A stretch of DNA of 64,000 nucleotides from Lutimonas vermicola (GTDB lineage: Bacteria; Bacteroidota; Bacteroidia; Flavobacteriales; Flavobacteriaceae), in the NCBI RefSeq assembly GCF_038433205.1, contig NZ_JBCDNA010000001.1:1364001-1428000 (forward strand). The letters run 5' to 3'. Below, one piece after another: positions 45,727 through 54,233 of the stretch. Under the pieces are notes generated by a model. It ran no database searches. It was given only the letters and a program-made list of their open reading frames with translations, and had not been told where the DNA came from. How positions within the stretch are numbered: the stretch's first letter is position 1; the number at the start of each line of letters is the position of its first letter. The translations under genes were made by a program, and so were the position numbers.

Positions 45727-45905
45727 AATTTTTTACCAAAATTTTAACATTACTGTTTCATAGCATAAATTCTATGCATTAATTGTTCTTGCTAAACTCA
45801 GGGAGATTAACACCAGTTTTTAGAGGGCTTTTATGGTGTTCATTGCATACTAAAACGAAGAATATAAGATAATATTGTAAAACTGCTGTGTGGTCATTAT
45901 AGAGC

Positions 45906-45931
45906 AAAAAAAATACCATCATAAATGATGG
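45906..45931 (-). terminator. Probable terminator after the 11-repeat beta-helix gene
   Basis: CCATCA / TGATGG with the loop TAAA (stem can extend to 7 bp with a 2-nt loop) is followed on the minus strand by a run of eight Us (As at 45906-45913). It lies 25 bp past the stop at 45956. Confidence 0.75.
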
Positions 45932-45955
45932 CATTTTAAGTGCTGGAAAGTATCC

Positions 45956-48900
45956 TTATACGAATAGTATCTTACTCACTACATTTTGCTCCATATTATG
46001 CAATCGAAGCAGGTACATTCCTTTAGGCAATCTAGAAAGGTCTATATCCTTATTTATTTGCTCATAACGGGCATCAATCTTTTCTTTATGAATCAATCTT
46101 CCATTCATATCGAAAACTTCCATATCAAGTGTTTTTTCAGCTCCTGTTATATTTAATTTGACTAATCCATTCGAAGGATTAGGATATACAACCAGTTTCA
46201 AATCAGTAATTTTATTATACGTTCCAGGACAAGATTCCACATAGACTACAATTGTATCTGTAACTATAATATCTCCTTTTTGAGCTTGTACAGTATAGGT
46301 GGTAGTTCTTTTTGGACTTACTTTTACTAAAGAAGACTGATCTCCGGTACTCCATAGAAAAGAGCCTTCCCCGGTTGCATTTAGTGTTGTACTTTGGCCC
46401 GAGCATATAGTCACGTCTTCCCCTGCATCAACCTTAGGAATGATTAGATCATCAACCTTAATTTGCTGATTAACTGTTATTTGGACTTTAGATGTGTCAT
46501 AACATCCATTTCTAAAAGCAGTTACAGTATAGATTTTTGTTTCTGTCGGGCTCATTGTTATTGACTTCGAAGTTTCACCATTACTCCACTTATAATAATC
46601 ACCTCCACTAGCTGTTAAGGTAATTGAATCTCCGGCATCAATTGTCCTGTTTTCTCCAACATCTGCCTCAACTGTATTCACCGTTACTGTTACTTCGGCC
46701 TCATCAGTTGTTACACCATCTGTTACCGTAACCGTATAAGTCGTAGTCTTGTCGGGACTAACGGTGATTGATGAAGTACTCCCTCCTGTATTCCATAAGT
46801 ATGTGCTTCCACCTGTTGCTGTTAAAACTACCTCTTCACCTGAACAAATACTAATATCTTTACCCGCATCAGCTACAACGGGAATGATGTCAGGATTATT
46901 ATTTTCAACCCTAACCCTGATTTGATCGGTGTCTTCACACCCATTTGAACCAACGGTCACTTCATATGTTTTTGAAGCCTCAGGACTAACTGTTATGTTG
47001 GCGGTGGTTTCACCTGTTGACCATAGGTATATATCTCCTCCCGATGCAGTAAGGGTAACTTCATCTCCCTGATTGATCGTTACATCTTTTCCGGCATTAG
47101 CATTAACCTCATTCACTATAACCGTTACTTCGTCCTCATCAATTGTTACACCATCTGTTACCGTAACCGTATAAGTTGTAGTCTTAGTTGGACTAACGGT
47201 GATTGATGAAGTACTCCCTCCTGTATTCCATAAATATGTGCTTCCACCTGTTGCTGTTAAAACAACCTCTTCACCTGAACAAATACTAATATCTTTACTA
47301 GTATCTGCTACAACAGGTGGTAGCTTATTCTCAACCTTAACTCTAACCCTATCAGTGTCTTCACAACCATTTGAACCAACGGTGACTTCATATGTTTTTG
47401 AAGCCTCAGGACTAACTGTTATGTTGGCGGTGGTTTCACCTGTTGACCATAGGTATGTATCTCCTCCCGATGCAGTAAGGATAACTTCATCTCCCTGATT
47501 GATCGTTACATCTTTTCCGGCATTGGCATTAACCTCATTCACTGTAACCGTTACTTCATCCTCATCAGTTGTTACACCATCTGTTACCGTAACCGTATAA
47601 GTTGTAGTCTTGTCGGGACTAACGGTGATTGATGAAGCACTCCCTCCTGTATTCCATGAATATGTGCTTCCACCTGTTGCTGTTAAAACAACTTCTTCAC
47701 CTGAACAAATACTAATATCTTTACCGGCATCAGCTACAACAGGTGGTAGCTTATCCTCAACCTTAACTCTAACCCTATCAGTGTCTTCACACCCATTTGA
47801 ACCAACGGTCACTTCATATGTTTTTGAAGCCTCAGGACTAACTGTTATGTTGGCGGTGGTTTCACCTGTTGACCATAGGTATGTATCTCCTCCCGATGCA
47901 GTAAGAGTAACTTCATCTCCCTGATTGATCATTAAATCTTTACCGGCATTGGCATTAACCTCATTCACTGTAACCGTTACTTCATCCTCATCAGTTGTTA
48001 CACCATCTGTTACCGTAACCGTATAAGTCGTAGTCTTGTCGGGACTAACGGTGATTGATGAAGCACTCCCTCCTGTATTCCATGAATATGTGCTTCCACC
48101 TGTTGCTGTTAAAACAACTTCTTCACCTGAACAAATACTAATATCTTTACCGGCATCAGCTACAACAGGTGGTAGCTTATCCTCAACCTTAACTCTAACC
48201 CTATCAGTGTCTTCACACCCATTTGAACCAACGGTCACTTCATATGTTTTTGAAGCCTCAGGACTAACTGTTATGTTGGCGGTGGTTTCACCTGTTGACC
48301 ATAGGTATGTATCTCCTCCCGATGCAGTAAGGGTAACTTCATCTCCCTGATTGATCGTTACATCTTTTCCGGCATTGGCATTAACCTCATTCACTGTAAC
48401 CGTTACTTCATCCTCATCAGTTGTTACACCATCTGTTACCGTAACCGTATAAGTCGTAGTCTTGTCGGGACTAACGGTGATTGATGAAGTCTTTTGACCA
48501 GAGTCCCATAAATATTTATTTCCTCCTGAAGCAGATAATACTACTTCATCTCCTTGACACATTACCAAATCCTCCCCTGCATCTGCCAATATTGTTCTCT
48601 TACTGGTATCATGAAATTCAAAGGCTCCGATATCATTACTTTTGCCATTAGGCCTATGGTTTCTATCATAATCAGATCTGATATTATCAAAAGATTTTCC
48701 TTTATCGATCAGTGGGCTATTAGATTTCAATCGAAAGTCCCCTTTTGAATAATTTACGAATGATGGATCAAAGACTATATTTCCTAAACCCGACTGTGCC
48801 TTTGAACTCCATTTCGAACCCGTTGATGAATAAAAATTAGAATAGATAAAATCAAATCGATCACCACTTCCTCGATTAAATTCATCTGTTATATTAAATA

Positions 48901-50470
48901 GAATTGAATTGACAATTTGATTATTCTTACCCTTATCATTACTTTCAATTGAATACATGAATAAGGCATTGTCAAATACACTATTTAATATCGTATTATT
49001 TCTTGGACTTCTATTCTTTTTACCTAAATCTTCAACGATGTTAATATTGACAGAGTTTTTAGTGAAAATGCAATTCCTAATAAGGTTCCCATTACCTGCA
49101 TCCTTTGCGTCAATATCCTCAGTGCTTCCAAGAAATTTAATTGCATAAGATTTTTTTTCTACATGAATTCTTTCAAAAATACTGGTTTGAGCACTTGTAA
49201 TCTGAATCCCAATACCTGATGTGGGCCCATTATTACCAATGAAAATATCCTTATAAACATTGTTCATACTTCCACTATGCCTAGCTTCTAAGGACATTCC
49301 CACATTAATAATCCTGGATTTTTCTACAAGACTATAACCAATATCCCTACCTTGAGCCTTCAAACTTATACCATGACCTGGATGTGAGTCATTTAGGTCT
49401 CTAACAACTTCACAATTTCTAATTATGTGCTCTCCAATTCCAACATTACCCCCAACAATAACTAAATAATAATCCATGTCTGGCTTTCCTTTAGAACTTG
49501 CAAAAACGTTATCTATCAAATGCCTCGAACCTGTCATATAGACACCGTTGTGTGAACCGTTTGAAACAAAACTATTAATAACTCTATTCTGAACTGAAGT
49601 AAAATGGGGAAAATTACTAATATTTGTTCTGCCATTTTTTGCGTAACAATTGTCTACAATAGTATAACTTGACTTCCCAATATCTATGGAGTTTTCATAT
49701 CCTTCAACCTGAATATTTCTTATTATTATATAGCTCTTGTTAAAAGCACTAAACCCGCTACCTCCATTTTTTGAAGAGTGTATATAAGGCATTTGAGATG
49801 CTGAAAATGAAGTAGTTTGGGATCGTTTTAGGGTAGGTCTATCACCTGGAGTAGTTTTATACCCTATAAATTTTATCGGATTATTCGCCTTCCCAGAATT
49901 CTTGACATCAATGTTCTCATTTCCATAATCACCAGCTTTAATATAGACGATATCTCCAACTTTCGCTTTGTTCGCGGCATGAGATATTGTCCGCCACGAC
50001 TCTCCTTGACTAGTTCCAGAATTAGAATCTCTTCCACTTGTAGATACATAATATGTATTGCCCCTTCCTTCAGGTTCAGGTATCTTGTTTTCAATGTATT
50101 CTAAAGTAAATTCATTTAATAAACCTGAAGAATTGCTTTTTATATTACTTCCACCTTCGTATCTTATGGTATTATTATCCCAAAAATCGAAAGAGCCAGC
50201 TATACTTATATAATGACCTGTTTTGCTTCCAGAATTTATTTTAATTCCATTAACCTTTTCGCCAGTTATTTTGAACCCCTTGAAACTCGATCCTGAAATC
50301 GGTTCACTGCTATCAAAATAAACTCGATTTTTATTATTATTCTCAATTCTAAAATTTGATAAAACAGGTGGTATATTTTGAGCAAGTCCTTTGAATAAGC
50401 CAAATACAACAAAACATAGAATTAATACTAATCGAGAATCTAGGTACTTTTTCATTTTAAATTTTTCCAT
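45956..50470 (-). CDS. Giant T9SS type A parallel beta-helix protein with eleven Ig/PKD-like repeats
   Basis: The protein has 1504 residues (a second ATG at 50455 may be the true start, directly before the signal peptide). Residues about 30-140 are an SwmB-like domain; about 140-620 a beta-helix closely similar to that of the protein at 43147 (GNTYYVSTSGRDSNSGTSQG, HPGHGISLKAQGRDIGYSLV). From about 627 to 1412 there are eleven repeats of about 71 residues, alternating a CSGEEVVLTATGG type and an INQGDEVTLTASGG ... NGCEDTD type. The C terminus is a T9SS type A domain (VVYPNPSNGLVKLNITG, KGMYLLRLHNMEQNVVSK). It is likely displayed on or released from the outer surface, the repeats acting as a stalk. 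Binding or enzyme activity on polysaccharide is an inference from the fold. Confidence 0.88.
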   Translation of the reverse strand: MEKFKMKKYLDSRLVLILCFVVFGLFKGLAQNIPPVLSNFRIENNNKNRVYFDSSEPISGSSFKGFKITGEKVNGIKINSGSKTGHYISIAGSFDFWDNNTIRYEGGSNIKSNSSGLLNEFTLEYIENKIPEPEGRGNTYYVSTSGRDSNSGTSQGESWRTISHAANKAKVGDIVYIKAGDYGNENIDVKNSGKANNPIKFIGYKTTPGDRPTLKRSQTTSFSASQMPYIHSSKNGGSGFSAFNKSYIIIRNIQVEGYENSIDIGKSSYTIVDNCYAKNGRTNISNFPHFTSVQNRVINSFVSNGSHNGVYMTGSRHLIDNVFASSKGKPDMDYYLVIVGGNVGIGEHIIRNCEVVRDLNDSHPGHGISLKAQGRDIGYSLVEKSRIINVGMSLEARHSGSMNNVYKDIFIGNNGPTSGIGIQITSAQTSIFERIHVEKKSYAIKFLGSTEDIDAKDAGNGNLIRNCIFTKNSVNINIVEDLGKKNRSPRNNTILNSVFDNALFMYSIESNDKGKNNQIVNSILFNITDEFNRGSGDRFDFIYSNFYSSTGSKWSSKAQSGLGNIVFDPSFVNYSKGDFRLKSNSPLIDKGKSFDNIRSDYDRNHRPNGKSNDIGAFEFHDTSKRTILADAGEDLVMCQGDEVVLSASGGNKYLWDSGQKTSSITVSPDKTTTYTVTVTDGVTTDEDEVTVTVNEVNANAGKDVTINQGDEVTLTASGGDTYLWSTGETTANITVSPEASKTYEVTVGSNGCEDTDRVRVKVEDKLPPVVADAGKDISICSGEEVVLTATGGSTYSWNTGGSASSITVSPDKTTTYTVTVTDGVTTDEDEVTVTVNEVNANAGKDLMINQGDEVTLTASGGDTYLWSTGETTANITVSPEASKTYEVTVGSNGCEDTDRVRVKVEDKLPPVVADAGKDISICSGEEVVLTATGGSTYSWNTGGSASSITVSPDKTTTYTVTVTDGVTTDEDEVTVTVNEVNANAGKDVTINQGDEVILTASGGDTYLWSTGETTANITVSPEASKTYEVTVGSNGCEDTDRVRVKVENKLPPVVADTSKDISICSGEEVVLTATGGSTYLWNTGGSTSSITVSPTKTTTYTVTVTDGVTIDEDEVTVIVNEVNANAGKDVTINQGDEVTLTASGGDIYLWSTGETTANITVSPEASKTYEVTVGSNGCEDTDQIRVRVENNNPDIIPVVADAGKDISICSGEEVVLTATGGSTYLWNTGGSTSSITVSPDKTTTYTVTVTDGVTTDEAEVTVTVNTVEADVGENRTIDAGDSITLTASGGDYYKWSNGETSKSITMSPTETKIYTVTAFRNGCYDTSKVQITVNQQIKVDDLIIPKVDAGEDVTICSGQSTTLNATGEGSFLWSTGDQSSLVKVSPKRTTTYTVQAQKGDIIVTDTIVVYVESCPGTYNKITDLKLVVYPNPSNGLVKLNITGAEKTLDMEVFDMNGRLIHKEKIDARYEQINKDIDLSRLPKGMYLLRLHNMEQNVVSKILFV
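46220..48592 (-). repeat. Tandem Ig-like repeat array, 426-bp DNA period
   Basis: Equivalent GTGATTGATGAAG positions on the plus strand fall at 46764, 47199, 47625, 48051 and 48477, spacing 435, 426, 426 and 426 bp. One DNA unit holds one A and one B repeat (142 codons). The 47.6-48.5 kb copies are almost identical base by base, showing recent duplication or gene conversion; outer repeats (first, tenth, eleventh) have diverged. Confidence 0.92.
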
Positions 50471-50815
50471 AGAAAGTCTTAGAGCAATTACTTTACTTTT
50501 TCTTTAAATAATCTATTATTGTAAAAACAGGAGGGATCTTTTTATAGGAAATATTGATGGTTAAAAAGTTTAATCAATGATGGTTTACAATTATTTCTGA
50601 GGCGAAACTATCCTTTAAATCTAAAGAGATTCTAAAGAATTAAGGGGGAATCTGAAGCTTTAAAAAAGGGATGAAATTTTATTAAAGAATTATTAGCAAG
50701 CTGCTAAAATAGGGACCTTAAATAGAAGAATAAGATAATTAAATACACAATAATTTATCGAATCTATAAAAGTTATGAGTTATGAACAAAAATAATAGTT
50801 ATAAACAGAATAATT
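50471..50815. other. Intergenic region between ctlX and the giant beta-helix gene
   Basis: This 345-bp AT-rich region has no gene. It would hold the promoter and leader of the giant T9SS gene (minus strand), but no clear TAnnTTTG box was seen. Small AATCT-AAAG-AGATT and TTCT-AAAG-AA hairpins lie together near 50618-50641. No terminator for ctlX was recognised. Confidence 0.5.
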
Positions 50816-51760
50816 TCATTTCAAATCATTTACATTTAGAAACACCTCCGCCATCATACATCTGGCGCTTCCACCCCCACAGGTTTCAATCGTACTGAGG
50901 TCACTTGATAAAAGTGTTGCCTCATTTTCTAAGATCCTCAGTTGATCCGGACTGAGACTGTCAAAGGCAGCCTGACTCATTACAGTTAATGGTTTGTTAT
51001 TACCATCCAGTACCTGAAGCATATTTCCGGCAAAATGTTCAACCTGTTCTTCGGTGATCTCTAAAATTTTTTTACCACTGTTGATGACGTGATCGATAAA
51101 ATTTTTCTTCTCTTTTTTGTCATCGATACAATCCAGGCATACAATAAGATTCTTTTGTGTAATTGCCATCATGACATTGGTATGATAGATCAGTTTTCTT
51201 TTGCCATTTACGGTTTGATACGCATGGAAAATAACAGGTGTGTATTCAAAATCCTCACAAAACTCAATAAAGAGATCTTCGTCGGCTCTTGCAGATAAGG
51301 CACAATAAGCGATCCTGTTCTCACGATCCAAAACAATGCTTCCGGTTGCTTCCAAAAAGACACCCTCTTCCTCTGCCGAAGAGTAATCTATGATCTGTTC
51401 TATGATAAAACCTTTTTCCTCGAGCAAATCTAATATATCCTCTCTTCTTTCCAGCCTTCTGTTTTCTGCAAACATAGGATACACGCCTACTTTACCATCA
51501 TAGTGAAAAGAAATCCAGTTATTCGGGAAAATTGAATCAGGCGTATTCGTCTCAGGCCTGTCTTCGACAACGATAACATTGACGCCGTGTTCCCTAAGTT
51601 TTGATACAAAATCATCGAATTCCTTTAAAGCCTTGTTTTGAATCTCCTGAGCAGACAAATGCTCAGGGTCTTGCTGATAATAATTGTTAACCGCTGTTTC
51701 TTCATTCATTCTGAAGGAGACGGGTCTTATCATCAATATCGTATTGGTAAGTTCTTTCAT
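50816..51760 (-). CDS. ctlX: Citrulline utilization hydrolase CtlX / arginine-deiminase-related protein
   Basis: The 314-residue cytoplasmic protein has the pentein fold of guanidino-group-modifying enzymes. Catalytic signatures are DSIFPNNWISFH (Asp), FLEATGSIVLDR (Glu), KLIYHTNVMMAIT (His) and CGGGSARCMMAE (nucleophile Cys, residue 301). CtlX proteins are annotated as acting in citrulline/arginine breakdown by hydrolysis at a guanidino or ureido group. Its stop lies 345 bp before the next gene. The gene for a second pentein enzyme lies 10 bp upstream in the same operon, so both may act in one arginine-related pathway. Confidence 0.88.
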   Translation of the reverse strand: MKELTNTILMIRPVSFRMNEETAVNNYYQQDPEHLSAQEIQNKALKEFDDFVSKLREHGVNVIVVEDRPETNTPDSIFPNNWISFHYDGKVGVYPMFAENRRLERREDILDLLEEKGFIIEQIIDYSSAEEEGVFLEATGSIVLDRENRIAYCALSARADEDLFIEFCEDFEYTPVIFHAYQTVNGKRKLIYHTNVMMAITQKNLIVCLDCIDDKKEKKNFIDHVINSGKKILEITEEQVEHFAGNMLQVLDGNNKPLTVMSQAAFDSLSPDQLRILENEATLLSSDLSTIETCGGGSARCMMAEVFLNVNDLK

Positions 51761-51770
51761 AACATGTTTT

Positions 51771-52682
51771 TTATTCTCTGATCAAAGGTAGGGTTGAACA
51801 TCTTAGTAAACCCTCTTGTTTACCAATTTCAGCATAGGGAATTTCTTCCACAGTAAAGCCCTGTTTCCTTAACCAAGAATTTAATCTTTTAAAACCTACC
51901 TCTGACACAACCACACTTTCAGAAATAGAAAAAATGTTTGAATTCATATCGTACATTTCATCTTTTGAAATTTCAAATATATTTTCAACACCAAAGTAAT
52001 CCACTAAAAATTGATATTCCTCTTCAACAAGAAAACCGTTTTTATGTAAAATCGCTTTGTTTTTGCCCACAGGCTGAAAACAGCAATCGAGGTGCAAGGC
52101 ATTTTCCCTGGGATTGGTATTCGATTTTCTGAGTTCAAAAGACTTAACTCGCTTATCGGGAAAAAGTTTCGTTAAAAAGTGGACCGCTTCCATATTGGTT
52201 CGAGCCGTAATAAAGTCTGCATAATCTTTACCGGAATACACACCGACAAATATATAATCATTCCAAGGCATAACATCACCACCTTCAATATGTACTGATG
52301 CCGGGGGGATAATCCTTTTCCCAGGATCTATCTGTTCGTAAACGTGGTTAATGGCATCCAATTCATTGATTCGGTTAGGAAGTATATTGGATCTGATAAA
52401 TTTATCCTCGATTACAAATCCGATATCCCTGGCAAAGATCTGGTTAACATCCTTCATAACCTTTGGCCGAAACACCTGAACATCATATTTTTTTAAAACC
52501 CGGTCAAAACCATCCATTTCCTTAATCATATCATCTTCTAGCGGATAAGTGCCTGCGAGAATGTTTTCAATTGATTTAGGGTCGTAGCAATCCTCTATTT
52601 TAGGAACAGGACCATTTGACTCGGCCGTACCGAGAACCACTGCCTTTAACCTTGATGTTTCATTGCGAATGTGAAGCTCCAT
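51771..52682 (-). CDS. DDAH / amidinotransferase-family guanidino enzyme
   Basis: The ATG at 52682 gives 303 residues starting MELHIRNETSRLKAVVLGTA; the frame continues to 52727, but that extension runs through the gltA terminator and has no family match. Pentein-fold signatures are VHIEGGDVMPWNDYIFVGVY, ENALHLDCCFQPVGKNKAIL with the catalytic His, and LLRCSTLPLIRE with the nucleophile Cys (residue 295). Dimethylarginine dimethylaminohydrolases release citrulline; amidinotransferases move amidino groups. Which reaction applies cannot be told. It pairs with ctlX, 10 bp downstream. Confidence 0.83.
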   Translation of the reverse strand: MELHIRNETSRLKAVVLGTAESNGPVPKIEDCYDPKSIENILAGTYPLEDDMIKEMDGFDRVLKKYDVQVFRPKVMKDVNQIFARDIGFVIEDKFIRSNILPNRINELDAINHVYEQIDPGKRIIPPASVHIEGGDVMPWNDYIFVGVYSGKDYADFITARTNMEAVHFLTKLFPDKRVKSFELRKSNTNPRENALHLDCCFQPVGKNKAILHKNGFLVEEEYQFLVDYFGVENIFEISKDEMYDMNSNIFSISESVVVSEVGFKRLNSWLRKQGFTVEEIPYAEIGKQEGLLRCSTLPLIRE

Positions 52683-52711
52683 AAACAGATTATTTTCAAA
52701 CAAAAATAGAT

Positions 52712-52753
52712 AAAAAAATCGCGCCAAAAATAAGATTATTCCTGTGCGCGATT
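52712..52753 (-). terminator. Rho-independent terminator after gltA
   Basis: AATCGCGC (52717-52724) pairs with GCGCGATT (52746-52753) around a 21-nt loop; on the minus strand it ends in a run of Us (As at 52712-52718). It lies between gltA and the DDAH-like gene. Confidence 0.75.
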
Positions 52754-52804
52754 ATTTATTTTTTTCAACTATGTAAAGAGCTGTTTTTACACTCCTGCCA
52801 TGCT

Positions 52805-54091
52805 CTATCTTTCCTCGAATGATTTAAATTTTCTCAAGGCATAACCAGTGTACAATTGCCGTGGTCTGCCAATAGGCTCTCCGTTAAGCCTCATCTCTTT
52901 CCATTGGGCAATCCATCCAGGTAATCTGCCGATAGCAAACATAACCGTCATCATTTCCCTTGGAAAACCAAGGGCGCGATAAATTATACCTGAATAGAAA
53001 TCAACATTGGGGTATAATTTCCTTTCAGCAAAATATTCATCATTCAAAGCAACTTCTTCCAGGTGCTTGGCAATTTCTAATACAGGATCATTGGTCCCTA
53101 AGTCAGCAAATAATTCATCTGCTGCTTTTTTAATGATTCTCGCTCTTGGATCAAAATTCTTATATACCCTGTGACCAAATCCCATTAACCTAAAAGGATC
53201 TTCTTTATCTTTAGCTTTATTAATGTATTTCTCTACATCTCCACCGTCTTTCTGAATATTTTCCAGCATTTCCAAAACAGCCTGATTAGCACCACCATGA
53301 AGTCTTCCCCAAAGTGCCGAGACTCCTGACGATACAGACGCAAATAATCCAGCCTCAGAAGAGCCAACAATTCTTACTGTCGATGTTGAACAGTTCTGCT
53401 CATGGTCTTCATGCAAGATCAGTAATTCATCCAGTGCCCTTACAGCAATCGGGTTCATTACATATTTCTCTGTAGGTATCCTAAACATCATCTGCATAAT
53501 ATTCGCAATATAGTCCAACGAATTATCTGCATAATTTAAAGGAGTTCCTAAATTCTTGCTATGCGCCCAGGCAGCGATTACAGGAAACTTACCCATAAGC
53601 TTTGTTATTGCTCCATAGATCTGTTCTTCTTTTGTGATATCAACTGTTGCAGGATTAAAAGCGGTCAAAGCAGATGTTAAAGATGACAACATACCCATTG
53701 GATGTGCCTTCTTTGGAAAGCCATCTATAATATTTTTCATTTCCTCGTTGAGCAAAGAATGATGCTTAATGTCCTTTTCCCATTTCACATATTGTTCTTT
53801 TGTAGGAAGTTCTCCAAAAATAATCAAATAAGCCACTTCAAGAAAACTGGCTTTTTTTGTCAACTCCTCGATGGCATAACCTCTATGCCTTAAAATCCCC
53901 TTTTCACCATCTAAAAAAGTGATTTTACTTTCACATGAACCCGTATTTTTAAATCCGGGGTCAATAGTAATGATTCCATTGGTTATAGCTCTTAATGACT
54001 TTATGTCAATGGCCACTTCATTTTCTGTTCCTACAACTACTGGAAATTCATATTCTTGTCCTTTAACAATCAATTTTGCAACTTCTGACAT
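52805..54091 (-). CDS. gltA: Citrate synthase
   Basis: The 428-residue enzyme condenses oxaloacetate with acetyl-CoA in the TCA cycle. The N terminus has the short beta domain of the hexameric-type enzyme (VAKLIVKGQEYEFPVVVGTE). Family blocks are GILRHRGYAIEELTKKASFL, LILHEDHEQNCSTSTVRIVG (His), ALWGRLHGGANQAVLEML, LMGFGHRVYKNFDPRARI (His) and NVDFYSGIIYRALGFP (Asp). The catalytic residues are all present. It is monocistronic, flanked by terminators. Confidence 0.97.
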   Translation of the reverse strand: MSEVAKLIVKGQEYEFPVVVGTENEVAIDIKSLRAITNGIITIDPGFKNTGSCESKITFLDGEKGILRHRGYAIEELTKKASFLEVAYLIIFGELPTKEQYVKWEKDIKHHSLLNEEMKNIIDGFPKKAHPMGMLSSLTSALTAFNPATVDITKEEQIYGAITKLMGKFPVIAAWAHSKNLGTPLNYADNSLDYIANIMQMMFRIPTEKYVMNPIAVRALDELLILHEDHEQNCSTSTVRIVGSSEAGLFASVSSGVSALWGRLHGGANQAVLEMLENIQKDGGDVEKYINKAKDKEDPFRLMGFGHRVYKNFDPRARIIKKAADELFADLGTNDPVLEIAKHLEEVALNDEYFAERKLYPNVDFYSGIIYRALGFPREMMTVMFAIGRLPGWIAQWKEMRLNGEPIGRPRQLYTGYALRKFKSFEER

Positions 54092-54184
54092 CTAATAATG
54101 TATTAAATTTTTAATATTTATTCTTTGAGCGAATTTACAAAATAACTGCCAATTTTCCTCGGAAATTAGTCTATTTTACACAGC

Positions 54185-54213
54185 AAAAAAGCCGGATATT
54201 CATCCGGCTTTTT
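54185..54213 (-). terminator. Rho-independent terminator after eno
   Basis: AAAAAGCCGGAT (54186-54197) pairs perfectly over 12 bp with ATCCGGCTTTTT (54202-54213), loop ATTC; the A-run on the plus strand is the U tail of the minus-strand transcript. Confidence 0.92.
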
Positions 54214-54233
54214 AAATTGTATCTGAAAAGACT

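Noticed and set aside
47199..48350. Plus-strand frames of 99-104 codons that repeat every 426 bp and look like a repeated gene family
   Set aside because: They are antisense shadows of the Ig-like repeat array in the giant T9SS gene, whose minus-strand frame has clear domains and a signal peptide.
46680..48600. Regular repeats that could suggest a CRISPR array
   Set aside because: The period is 426 bp, the repeats are coding and there are no short unique spacers.
52683..52727. N-terminal extension of the DDAH-like gene
   Set aside because: It runs into the gltA terminator hairpin and has no family match.
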